This document shows, piece after piece, positions 18,884-26,338 of a stretch of DNA of 64,000 bases. Under the pieces are notes generated by a model that searched no databases, was not told the DNA's origin, and was given only the letters and a program-made list of their open reading frames with translations. Made by a program: the position numbers and the translations under genes. The stretch's first letter is position 1. Every line of letters begins with the position of its first letter. Source of the stretch: Actinomycetota bacterium (GTDB lineage Bacteria; Actinomycetota; Acidimicrobiia; IMCC26256; PALSA-610); contig SXJP01000008.1 of assembly GCA_005779395.1 (NCBI GenBank), positions 16,076 through 80,075 of the forward strand. Reading direction: 5' to 3'.

Positions 18884-18924
18884 GTGTAAAGAGAAACTTT
18901 TTCGATGTCTATTCTTTTAGACCG

Positions 18925-19302
18925 ATGCAAGTTTCTGACCAAGAGTTCGAGCAAATTGCGGCCGACGCGATGGATGCGCTCCCTTCACGGTTGTTCGAGT
19001 TGCTAGAAAACATTGCCGTCATCGTTCAGGATGAACCGACGCCAGAGCAGTGTGCAACAGGTGGCGATTTGCTTGGCTTGTATGAGGGCCGCGGCTATTC
19101 GGGACCCGGACCGTTGCTACCTGGTTACATGGCTGGGCCCGTCGCAATGCCCGACCGGATACTCCTCTTTCGCAACGCGCTTTGCGCAGTGAGTAATGAT
19201 GAAGAAGAACTATTCCGCAACGTTTATGAGACGCTCGTGCATGAGTTCGCTCACCACTTCGGCATTGACGACGACAGGCTCGACGAATTGGGTTGGGCCT
19301 AA
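18925..19302 (+). CDS. Metallopeptidase family protein (zincin-like, HExxH)
   Basis: 'LLGLYEGRGY...PDRILLFRNALCA...ETLVHEFAHHFGIDDDRLDELGW' with HEFAH motif. Start at ATG 18925. Confidence 0.85.
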   Translation: MQVSDQEFEQIAADAMDALPSRLFELLENIAVIVQDEPTPEQCATGGDLLGLYEGRGYSGPGPLLPGYMAGPVAMPDRILLFRNALCAVSNDEEELFRNVYETLVHEFAHHFGIDDDRLDELGWA

Positions 19303-19832
19303 TGCAACTAGAACTCGATCTCGCCTCGTTATCCGAAACGACAGGTCGCAAGCGATTGCCTCTCGAATTGAAAGCTGGTTCCGCTCGGCGACGCAGGGTC
19401 GAAGCGGTTCTAGAAGTCGACCACATTCTTGTCACACATCCGCCCCGCATGAGTCCGGTCGAGGCTCGGCGGATCGGAGAGGAACTTCGTGCCCGACTCG
19501 AACGGCGCGCAACTACAACAACGATCGATCTGACAGCGCGCGCACGCGATCTTGCTAAGAGATATTCGCTACCCGTTCCGGATCGTATTGAGTGGAGCGA
19601 ACGTCAGCTTGCTCTCTGGGGTGTCTGCACGCAAAGCGGCACCGTGCGTATATCGAGTCGCCTGGCCGAGGTGCCACGATTTGTTCTTGACGCCGTGATC
19701 GTTCATGAACTCAGTCACCTTGTCCACCTAAATCACGGACCAGCGTTCCACGAGCTAACGCGACGATTCCAGAAAACTGACATGGCGATGGGCTACCTGA
19801 TGGCGCTAGATCATCAACGACGTAACGCTTGA
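19302..19832 (+). CDS. M48/YgjP-like (DUF45) metallopeptidase
   Basis: 'LWGVCTQSGTVRISSRLAEVPRFVLDAVIVHELSHLVHLNHGPAFHELTRRF' (HELSH). TAATG stop/start overlap with the preceding gene. Confidence 0.88.
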   Translation: MQLELDLASLSETTGRKRLPLELKAGSARRRRVEAVLEVDHILVTHPPRMSPVEARRIGEELRARLERRATTTTIDLTARARDLAKRYSLPVPDRIEWSERQLALWGVCTQSGTVRISSRLAEVPRFVLDAVIVHELSHLVHLNHGPAFHELTRRFQKTDMAMGYLMALDHQRRNA

Positions 19833-19848
19833 GGCGTACGATTTGGCC

Positions 19849-20499
19849 ATGGCCTACCCGACAAGACTTTTGCAGGACGATGAGACGGTAAGTCTCGATT
19901 TGCGACCACACTGGTGGTTCTTCGGAAAGCAGATTGGGTCGGGCATTCCACTCGCATTGCTGTTCGTAGCTGTGGTTTCGACTTTCGCTGGCAATACTCA
20001 AAAGGTCTTCTTGTGGATTTGGGCGCTGTTGGCTGTGGCATGGACTGGCTGGCTTGTCATCAAGTATTTCGACTGGACATTCACCTACTTCGTTGTCACG
20101 AGCGAAAGAGTCATATTTCGAACGGGCGTAATCGCTAAGCGTGGCGTCGAAATCCCGCTGTCGCGAATCAACAACATCAATTTCGAGCAGTCGGTGTGGG
20201 AACGCATTATCGGGGCCGGAGATATTTCGATCGAGTCGGCTGGCAAAGATGGCCAGAGCACCTTCGAAGACGTGCGCCACCCCGATGGCGTACAACAAGA
20301 GATCTACAAGGCCGCAGAGGCACACGAACGACGCCGCGCGGTATGGAGTTCGCCGACCATTGTGCAGACCGCGGCACCAGCGGAACATGCTGCGTCAATT
20401 CCAGAACAGATCGACGCGCTAGCAAGGTTGCGAGACTCGGGCGTTCTCACCGACGCTGAATTTCAAACGAAGAAACAGGACTTACTCGATCGCATGTAG
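19849..20499 (+). CDS. PH-domain (bPH2) membrane protein with C-terminal SHOCT domain
   Basis: Two TMs, 'VVTSERVIFRTGVIAKRGVEIPLSRINNINFEQSVWERIIGAGDISIESAG', C-terminal 'IDALARLRDSGVLTDAEFQTKKQDLLDRM'. Confidence 0.88.
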   Translation: MAYPTRLLQDDETVSLDLRPHWWFFGKQIGSGIPLALLFVAVVSTFAGNTQKVFLWIWALLAVAWTGWLVIKYFDWTFTYFVVTSERVIFRTGVIAKRGVEIPLSRINNINFEQSVWERIIGAGDISIESAGKDGQSTFEDVRHPDGVQQEIYKAAEAHERRRAVWSSPTIVQTAAPAEHAASIPEQIDALARLRDSGVLTDAEFQTKKQDLLDRM

Positions 20500-20502
20500 A
20501 AA

Positions 20503-20901
20503 TCATTTCGCTAGAGCGGCTCGCAGCAGATCGGCCCATTCATCGAATTCTTCGGCCGTTACGTCGTGGCGAGCATTTGCGAAACTTAACTCGCTTACTG
20601 TCTCGAATCCTGTGACATGAACATGGACATGCGGGACTTCGTCTCCAACTACTAGGACGCCAACGCGATGTGGTGAGAAAGCCTTGTCTATGGCTTTGCC
20701 AATACGTTGCGCTACAGCCCAAACGTGGGCATTCAACTCCGGTGGCATGTCAATCCAGTGGTCGTATTCCGCTCGTGGAACAACGAGGGTATGGCCAGCG
20801 TGCATCGGCTCGATAGTGAGAAACGCGACAACGAGATCATCCTTGTATACGAACCGTGCGGGGATATCACCGTCGATGATTTTCGTGAAGAGCGTCGGCA
20901 T
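20503..20901 (-). CDS. HIT family protein
   Basis: 'FTKIIDGDIPARFVYKDDLVVAFLTIEPMHAGHTLVVPRAEYDHW...GDEVPHVHVHV' (HxHxH). Confidence 0.92.
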   Translation of the reverse strand: MPTLFTKIIDGDIPARFVYKDDLVVAFLTIEPMHAGHTLVVPRAEYDHWIDMPPELNAHVWAVAQRIGKAIDKAFSPHRVGVLVVGDEVPHVHVHVTGFETVSELSFANARHDVTAEEFDEWADLLRAALAK

Positions 20902-20925
20902 CGGGTACTGCTTTCTCTCGTTGAC

Positions 20926-22005
20926 CTAATTCGGAGACACCAGGAGGCTCGCGCCGCCGCAAGCGTTGGCAACGAAAGGCTCCGTCTCGAGTCCTGTTAA
21001 GGCAAGGTATCTCGCGATGGTCAGGTCCATTACGCGAGGTGCGTCGTTTGCATCGCAAATCGCTACAACGCAGCCCCCAAAACCTGCGCCGGTCAGCCGA
21101 GCTCCGATCGCCCCAGCAAACATGAAAGATTCAACGAGTGAATCAAGTGAGGGTGTGCTGACGCGAAAGTCGTCGCGAAGCGATGCGTGCGAATCGAGCA
21201 TGTGAGTGCCGAGTTCCTTAAACCGTCCACGGCGAAGAGCTGCAACGAACATGAGGGTCCGGCGGTTTTCTGAGACGACATGGCGGGCGAACCGATCGTT
21301 GTGTACATCCTCTGGCGATGCGTCCCGGAGTGTCCTGACTCCGAGTCTTGTTGCAGCGACTTCGACCTCTGCGCGGCGCTGCGCGTATTCGGTGTCGGCC
21401 AGCAATCGTGGGACACCGCAATGGGCCACGAGTATCGCGAGGTCTGGTGGAATCGCGATGGGTGTAACAGTATGGGTTCTGCAGTCGAGAAAGAGGGCGT
21501 GCCCGGCACGTCCGTGGACTGACGCGAATTGGTCCATCAAGCCGCAAGGCACGCCGGTGGCCAGAACTTCGGCGGATCGCGCGGCGCGTGCGAGGTCGGC
21601 AGGGCCGAGCGCAAAGTCCGCTGCTGAAGCGATTGCCATCCCGAAGGCGATAGAGACGGCGGCCGACGACGACAGACCGGCTCCAATGGGAATACTCGAT
21701 TCGACTGCTACGTCTATGCCGACTCGATTACACCCGTGGTCGGATAACACGCTAACCATCGCGGCAGGGATCGCAGCCCACGCGGGAAAGTCTTGGGATG
21801 ACGTGGCAATTGGGTCGAGGGTCGCGATTTCATCGAAGGCACGTGACTGCACTGTGATGACGTCATCCTTGCGGGCCGTCCACTCGACTTGTACTTCGCG
21901 ATCGATCGCGACCGGTAGACAAAACCCTTCTTGGTAATCGGTATGTTCGCCAATCAGGTTCACTCTGCCAGGCGCGCGCGCAACTCCGGACCGCTTCGGC
22001 TTCAT
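20926..22005 (-). CDS. galK: Galactokinase
   Basis: 'APGRVNLIGEHTDYQEGFCLPVAIDR...SSIPIGAGLSSSAAVSIAFG...CGLMDQFASVHG...GARLTGAGFGGCVVAI'. Confidence 0.93.
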   Translation of the reverse strand: MKPKRSGVARAPGRVNLIGEHTDYQEGFCLPVAIDREVQVEWTARKDDVITVQSRAFDEIATLDPIATSSQDFPAWAAIPAAMVSVLSDHGCNRVGIDVAVESSIPIGAGLSSSAAVSIAFGMAIASAADFALGPADLARAARSAEVLATGVPCGLMDQFASVHGRAGHALFLDCRTHTVTPIAIPPDLAILVAHCGVPRLLADTEYAQRRAEVEVAATRLGVRTLRDASPEDVHNDRFARHVVSENRRTLMFVAALRRGRFKELGTHMLDSHASLRDDFRVSTPSLDSLVESFMFAGAIGARLTGAGFGGCVVAICDANDAPRVMDLTIARYLALTGLETEPFVANACGGASLLVSPN

Positions 22006-22964
22006 GACTCGGCAGCTCGAAGGTCGGCTGCTGCGCGCTCTGGCGCTACTGGATTAGAGAACGTTCCGCTACCGAGTTCGCCACTCGCGACGTAGCGAGG
22101 GATGCCGGGCGAGCGATGTGGTGGGGCTAAGTGGATATGCAAATGTTGCTCGCCAGTGTCCGACTTTGACGCCTGGTGTATCCACATCAAGTACGGAAAA
22201 CGTGCAGAGGCGAGTGGCGAGTCTGTCCAGAGGTTGTCGTACCGACTTAGAAGGTCGATCAACGCGGTTGCTAGGCCGTCGCGCTCGACGTCATCGAGAT
22301 CGACAAGGCGTCCGACATGGCGTGCTGAAGTAAGGCGTACGCCATACGGATAAGCGCTCGCGAAAGGCAGGTATCCGAGCCACGAATCTGAGCTATGTAC
22401 GAGACGCTCGCCCTCACTTTCTAGGGCAAGTTCGGCGCACGATGCACAGCCGTGGGCGAGATTGATCGTCGCCTCTCGAGCCGGTTCGGGTGGCATGAAC
22501 GGGAAGCCATAAATCTGTCCGTGCGGGTGGTCGACTGTTGCGCCAACTTCTGCGCCTCTGTTTTCAAAGACGAGGACATATTCGATCTCGGGACGCCTAA
22601 GTAGAGCCGCTGTGCGCTCGGCCCACAGGTCGACGACAAGTCGGACTTGCGCGTGACTGAGCGTCGCTAAGGAAGCCGCGTGGTCGGGAGAGTAAAGGAT
22701 GACCTCGGCTGCTCCGGTGGCGACAACCGAAGTGGCGTCGCGCGGATTTTCTGGCTCGACGTTGGTGAATGCCACAGCGTCGCCGGGGGAGAACGAAGAC
22801 CAACGATTTGTGAAATGTGATACCTCGTACGGCTCCGGAGCTTCGATACCACCAACACAAAATGGGCACCCGCCATTATCGAGATTCGGGCGACCCTGGC
22901 GGTGAGCAACGATGTTTACCCAGCGCCTCGTGAGAGGGTCGAAGCGAAACTCGCCGTTGTCCAT
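22002..22964 (-). CDS. galT: Galactose-1-phosphate uridylyltransferase
   Basis: 'FRFDPLTRRWVNIVAHRQGRP...CPFCVGG...VFENRGAEVGATVDHPHGQIYGFPFMP' (HPHGQ). Start at ATG 22964; overlaps galK. Confidence 0.93.
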   Translation of the reverse strand: MDNGEFRFDPLTRRWVNIVAHRQGRPNLDNGGCPFCVGGIEAPEPYEVSHFTNRWSSFSPGDAVAFTNVEPENPRDATSVVATGAAEVILYSPDHAASLATLSHAQVRLVVDLWAERTAALLRRPEIEYVLVFENRGAEVGATVDHPHGQIYGFPFMPPEPAREATINLAHGCASCAELALESEGERLVHSSDSWLGYLPFASAYPYGVRLTSARHVGRLVDLDDVERDGLATALIDLLSRYDNLWTDSPLASARFPYLMWIHQASKSDTGEQHLHIHLAPPHRSPGIPRYVASGELGSGTFSNPVAPERAAADLRAAES

Positions 22965-22972
22965 GCGCCGGG

Positions 22973-23881
22973 CTACGCGGTGCGTACCGCTGGTATGACT
23001 TCGGCTGCAAACATATCGAGGACATCGACATGAAACGGAGCGCGCATCGCAACGATTAGATACTCGGCCCCAGCCTCGCAATAAGCACCAGCCATGTCGA
23101 CCATTTCTTGGACGCTGCCCATGAATACGCCGGCGCGGACGGCGTTCGTCAACTTGCCGTATTGGGCAACGAGATCGGTTTCGTCCTTAGCGATACCGAC
23201 GTTGACCGATTTTGTGATCGATGACGGGTCGCGACCGATTCGTTCACAATGCTGATCGAGTACGGCGGCTTTATCCGCCCACACCTGCGGCGACATGAAC
23301 GGCACGTTCCAGCCGTCGGCGTGTTGTGCCGCGATTCGTAAAGTCACTTTCTCTCCACCGCCGCCGATCCAGATTGGCAAGCGCGCCTGGTCTGGTTTCG
23401 GGTCGCACGCAGCGTCGGTCAGATCGAAGAACTCGCCGCTGAAGTTTGCGCGATCTTCGGACAGTAACAAGCGCATGCACTGGATGTATTCCTCGAGTTT
23501 TCTTAAGCGTTCGCTCGGCGTGCCGTAGTCGAGGCCATATGCGTCATACTCAGTTCGTAGCCACCCAGCACCGAGCCCGAGGACAACGCGACCATTCGAG
23601 AGTTGGTCGAGTGTTGTCATCGTGTTGGCCAACACGGCCGGGTGGCGATAACCGGCTGAGTAGACAAGCGATCCGCATTGCACGCGGCTCGTCGCGGCAA
23701 TGAGAGCTGCGTGTGCTGCGACTGCCTCTAGCGAGTGTGTGCCGACAGCGTCGGCTGCGTAGAAGTGATCCCAAATCGAGATCCAGTCGAATCCAAGCGC
23801 TTCAGATCGACGCCAGACTGATTGAAGATCGGCAATTGTCGTGTTCTGGAGGCCGGTGTGTACTCCGAACTTGATTGGCAT
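22973..23881 (-). CDS. LLM-class, probably F420-dependent oxidoreductase
   Basis: 'FGVHTGLQNTTIADLQSVWRRSEALGFDWISIWDHFYAAD...TLDQLSNGRVVLGLGAGWLRTEYDAYG...LPIWIGGGGEKVTLRIAAQHADGWN'. Confidence 0.9.
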   Translation of the reverse strand: MPIKFGVHTGLQNTTIADLQSVWRRSEALGFDWISIWDHFYAADAVGTHSLEAVAAHAALIAATSRVQCGSLVYSAGYRHPAVLANTMTTLDQLSNGRVVLGLGAGWLRTEYDAYGLDYGTPSERLRKLEEYIQCMRLLLSEDRANFSGEFFDLTDAACDPKPDQARLPIWIGGGGEKVTLRIAAQHADGWNVPFMSPQVWADKAAVLDQHCERIGRDPSSITKSVNVGIAKDETDLVAQYGKLTNAVRAGVFMGSVQEMVDMAGAYCEAGAEYLIVAMRAPFHVDVLDMFAAEVIPAVRTA

Positions 23882-23894
23882 TTGGCTAGACCTT

Positions 23895-24824
23895 TCAGGC
23901 TAGGTGCGGCGCAACTTCGGCGGCAATGAGTCGCATCTGATCGAGGTCCGCTAGATCGAGCAGTTGCAAGTAGACGTGCGTCGCTCCGGCTGCTGCATAC
24001 TCAGCGATGCGATCGAGAGCTTCTTGAGGAGTGCCAGCGGCGCCATTTTGGCGTAGCTCGCTCGGCTCGCGTCCGATTGCTGCTGCGCGCCTTGCCATGT
24101 CGAATTCGTTGCTCGCGACACACGCCACCAACGCGACCGAGCATGTAAGTGATGCAGGGTCCCTGCCTATTAGTTCGCAGGCTTCGCGCACGTGGCCTAC
24201 TTGCCGGGCGAAGACCTCGACCGGCGGGAACGGTACGTTGAATTCGTCGGCGTATGTAGCTGCGAGACGAGGCGTGCGGCGCGTGCCGTAGCCCCCAACG
24301 ATTATTGGCAATCGCGCCTGCACAGGTTTTGGTAGTGCTGGTGAGTCCTTAAGTTGATAATGGGTGCCTTCGAACGAAAATGTCGACCCGACTTCCGTTC
24401 CGAATAGCCCAGTGACAATTGCTAGCTGTTCTTCGAATCGTTCGAACAGTGTGTTGAGGCTTGGGAACGGGATTCCGTACGCGGTGTGCTCGTCTGTGTT
24501 CCAGCCAGTGCCGAGTCCGAGTTCGATACGACCACCGCTCATCGCATCGACGGTCGCGACCGAAATAGCTAGTGGTCCAGGCAATCGGAATGTTCCAGCG
24601 GTCACGAGTGTGCCGAGTCTGATGGTTGAAGTGTCGCGGGCGAGGCCAGCGAGCGTGATCCATGCGTCCGTAGGGCCAGGCAGGGGAGAGCCAGCGCCCA
24701 TTCTCGTGTAGTGGTCCGACCGGAAGAATGCGTCGAAGCGCAGCTCTTCTGTAAGTCTTGCCACCGCCAGCAGGTCGTCGTACGAAGCACCTTGCTGGGG
24801 TTCGGTCATGATTCGTATCTGCAC
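23895..24824 (-). CDS. LLM-class oxidoreductase
   Basis: 'FDAFFRSDHYTRMG...TIRLGTLVTAGTFRLPGPLAISVATVDAMSGGRIELGLGTGWNTDEHTAYGIPFP'. Confidence 0.9.
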   Translation of the reverse strand: MQIRIMTEPQQGASYDDLLAVARLTEELRFDAFFRSDHYTRMGAGSPLPGPTDAWITLAGLARDTSTIRLGTLVTAGTFRLPGPLAISVATVDAMSGGRIELGLGTGWNTDEHTAYGIPFPSLNTLFERFEEQLAIVTGLFGTEVGSTFSFEGTHYQLKDSPALPKPVQARLPIIVGGYGTRRTPRLAATYADEFNVPFPPVEVFARQVGHVREACELIGRDPASLTCSVALVACVASNEFDMARRAAAIGREPSELRQNGAAGTPQEALDRIAEYAAAGATHVYLQLLDLADLDQMRLIAAEVAPHLA

Positions 24825-24861
24825 GGTGCAACCGTACCGACTCGCGTAGACCTACCCTGTA

Positions 24862-25728
24862 GTGATCATGTTGCATGTAGACAAACTTCCCGATCTGGCC
24901 GAGCCAGTACTCGTCTATTCCCTGCGCGGATGGGTCGATGCGGGCCTCGCCGGTGGAGGCACCGTAGACGCGCTCATCGAACAAATGGATGACGCCGAGC
25001 TTTTCGCGAAAGTTGATCTGACCGAATTGCTCGATCTGCAGCAAGTGCGTCCAAACGTCACTCTGACCGATGGAGGTATCCGTCAGATCGACTGGCCCGA
25101 AATCGAAATCTGGTCCGGTCGACTCGGTCGAGACATAGTTGTCGTCCGAGGTCCTGAGCCATCGATCAAGTGGCCAACAGTTGCGGGTTGGTTCGTCGAC
25201 CTCGCAAACAGTTTGCGCGTCGTTGACGCCGTGGCCTTGGGTGGCATGCCATCGCTTACAACCCACCGTCGTCCTGTGCCTGTGCTCGCCACGGCAGCGA
25301 ATCGAAGCCTTGCCCAAGAACTCGGCGAACTGCGTAGCGAGTACGTCGGTCCCACGGGCCTCAACACCGTGATCCAACACGCTTTCGGGGTCGCTGGGCT
25401 TCGTTCTGCTGCATTCTGGGCACAAGTCCCTCAGTACGTTTCTGGATCGGCTTCGCCACCGGCGGTGCGCTCAATGCTCGCACGGCTAGCCGACCGTTAC
25501 GGGATCACGCCAGAACTAGCCCACATCGACCGACGTGCGGCGGCTTACAGGGACAGGGTCGAAGAAGGACTCTCCGAAAGACCGGATGTTCGCTCGATCG
25601 TCGATCAACTCGAACATCAGATCGACTACCCGACAGACGAAGCCGGGCCGCTAGGCGAACATTTGCCAAGCGCCGACGAACTCGCCGCAGAGATCGAGAA
25701 GTTCCTCCGTACGCGCGACTCCGACTGA
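24862..25728 (+). CDS. PAC2 family protein
   Basis: 'EPVLVYSLRGWVDAGLAGGGTVDALIEQM...VRGPEPSIKWPTVAGWFVDLAN...VVALGGMPSLTTHRRP...GVAGLRSAAFWAQVPQYVSG'. Confidence 0.88.
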   Translation: MIMLHVDKLPDLAEPVLVYSLRGWVDAGLAGGGTVDALIEQMDDAELFAKVDLTELLDLQQVRPNVTLTDGGIRQIDWPEIEIWSGRLGRDIVVVRGPEPSIKWPTVAGWFVDLANSLRVVDAVALGGMPSLTTHRRPVPVLATAANRSLAQELGELRSEYVGPTGLNTVIQHAFGVAGLRSAAFWAQVPQYVSGSASPPAVRSMLARLADRYGITPELAHIDRRAAAYRDRVEEGLSERPDVRSIVDQLEHQIDYPTDEAGPLGEHLPSADELAAEIEKFLRTRDSD

Positions 25729-25735
25729 CAACGCT

Positions 25736-26185
25736 CTACGCGACGTTGTCGGGCAGGTCACCGGTTCTGCCCTGCGGAATGTGAACTCGTAGCGAAGTAC
25801 CGGTTTGGTCTTCAGATGCGAGTTCGACGCGGCCGCGCACAGCTAGCGCCAGACCGTAAAGCCGCGTTACTCCAGGTGAAGTTAATGGCCCACCGTCTAT
25901 TTCGAGCACAACTCTTTTGCCGACACGAGCAGCGCTGAGCCGAACGTCGCATGGAGTGCCGAACCTTCCGGAAGCTTGTTCGATCAGAGCCACGAGCAGG
26001 TCGTGAAGTCTGTTCGGTTGTGTAGTGATCGTGAGCTTCGGATCACAGCGAGCGATCACACGTCGGCTGGCGAGGTGCGTTGCGCATACTGCAGCTGCAC
26101 GTGCTATCGCTACGGTGGCGACCACCGAAGCGTCTGGCGCTCGGTTGTCGAGCGTGGCTGTGGCGACGGTCTTAGGAGTATCCAT
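25736..26185 (-). CDS. Hypothetical protein with degenerate histidine-kinase-like ATPase fold
   Basis: 'PNRLHDLLVALIEQASGRFG...RVVLEIDGGPLTSP...LYGLALAVRGRVELASEDQTGTSLRVHIP' matches a degenerate HATPase layout. Confidence 0.5.
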   Translation of the reverse strand: MDTPKTVATATLDNRAPDASVVATVAIARAAAVCATHLASRRVIARCDPKLTITTQPNRLHDLLVALIEQASGRFGTPCDVRLSAARVGKRVVLEIDGGPLTSPGVTRLYGLALAVRGRVELASEDQTGTSLRVHIPQGRTGDLPDNVA

Positions 26186-26291
26186 GGTTTTTGCCCCTTG
26201 TCTCCGCCCAAGTATCTATTCGGCGATAAGAGGGCGATAGTTGAGGGAGGTTTTGTTCGGACTCGTCTAGCTGCCGGTGTCAGTCGCTAGC

Positions 26292-26332
26292 CTCGCCGCT
26301 TTCGCCCAAATGGGCATCTACCGAAAGGCGAG
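26292..26332 (+). promoter_or_regulatory. Leader hairpin that pairs the putative Shine-Dalgarno of the downstream acyl-CoA ligase gene
   Basis: CTCGCC(26292-26297)/GGCGAG(26327-26332), TTTC(26300-26303)/GAAA(26323-26326), GCCC(26304-26307)/GGGC(26312-26315); GTG start at 26339. Confidence 0.5.
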
Positions 26333-26338
26333 TCCGCT

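Noticed and set aside
18602-18924. Assignment of the structured gap to RNase P RNA, tmRNA, SRP RNA or a cobalamin riboswitch
   Set aside because: Diagnostic motifs (GAGGAAAGUCC/ACAGAA, tag ORF and T-arm, SRP GGUCAGG..GGAAGG..AGCAGCC, B12 box) were not convincingly found on either strand.
24349-25425. 358-aa minus-strand ORF spanning the LLM gene start and PAC2
   Set aside because: Overlaps two confident genes and has shadow-ORF composition (RRHFNHQTRHTRDRW).
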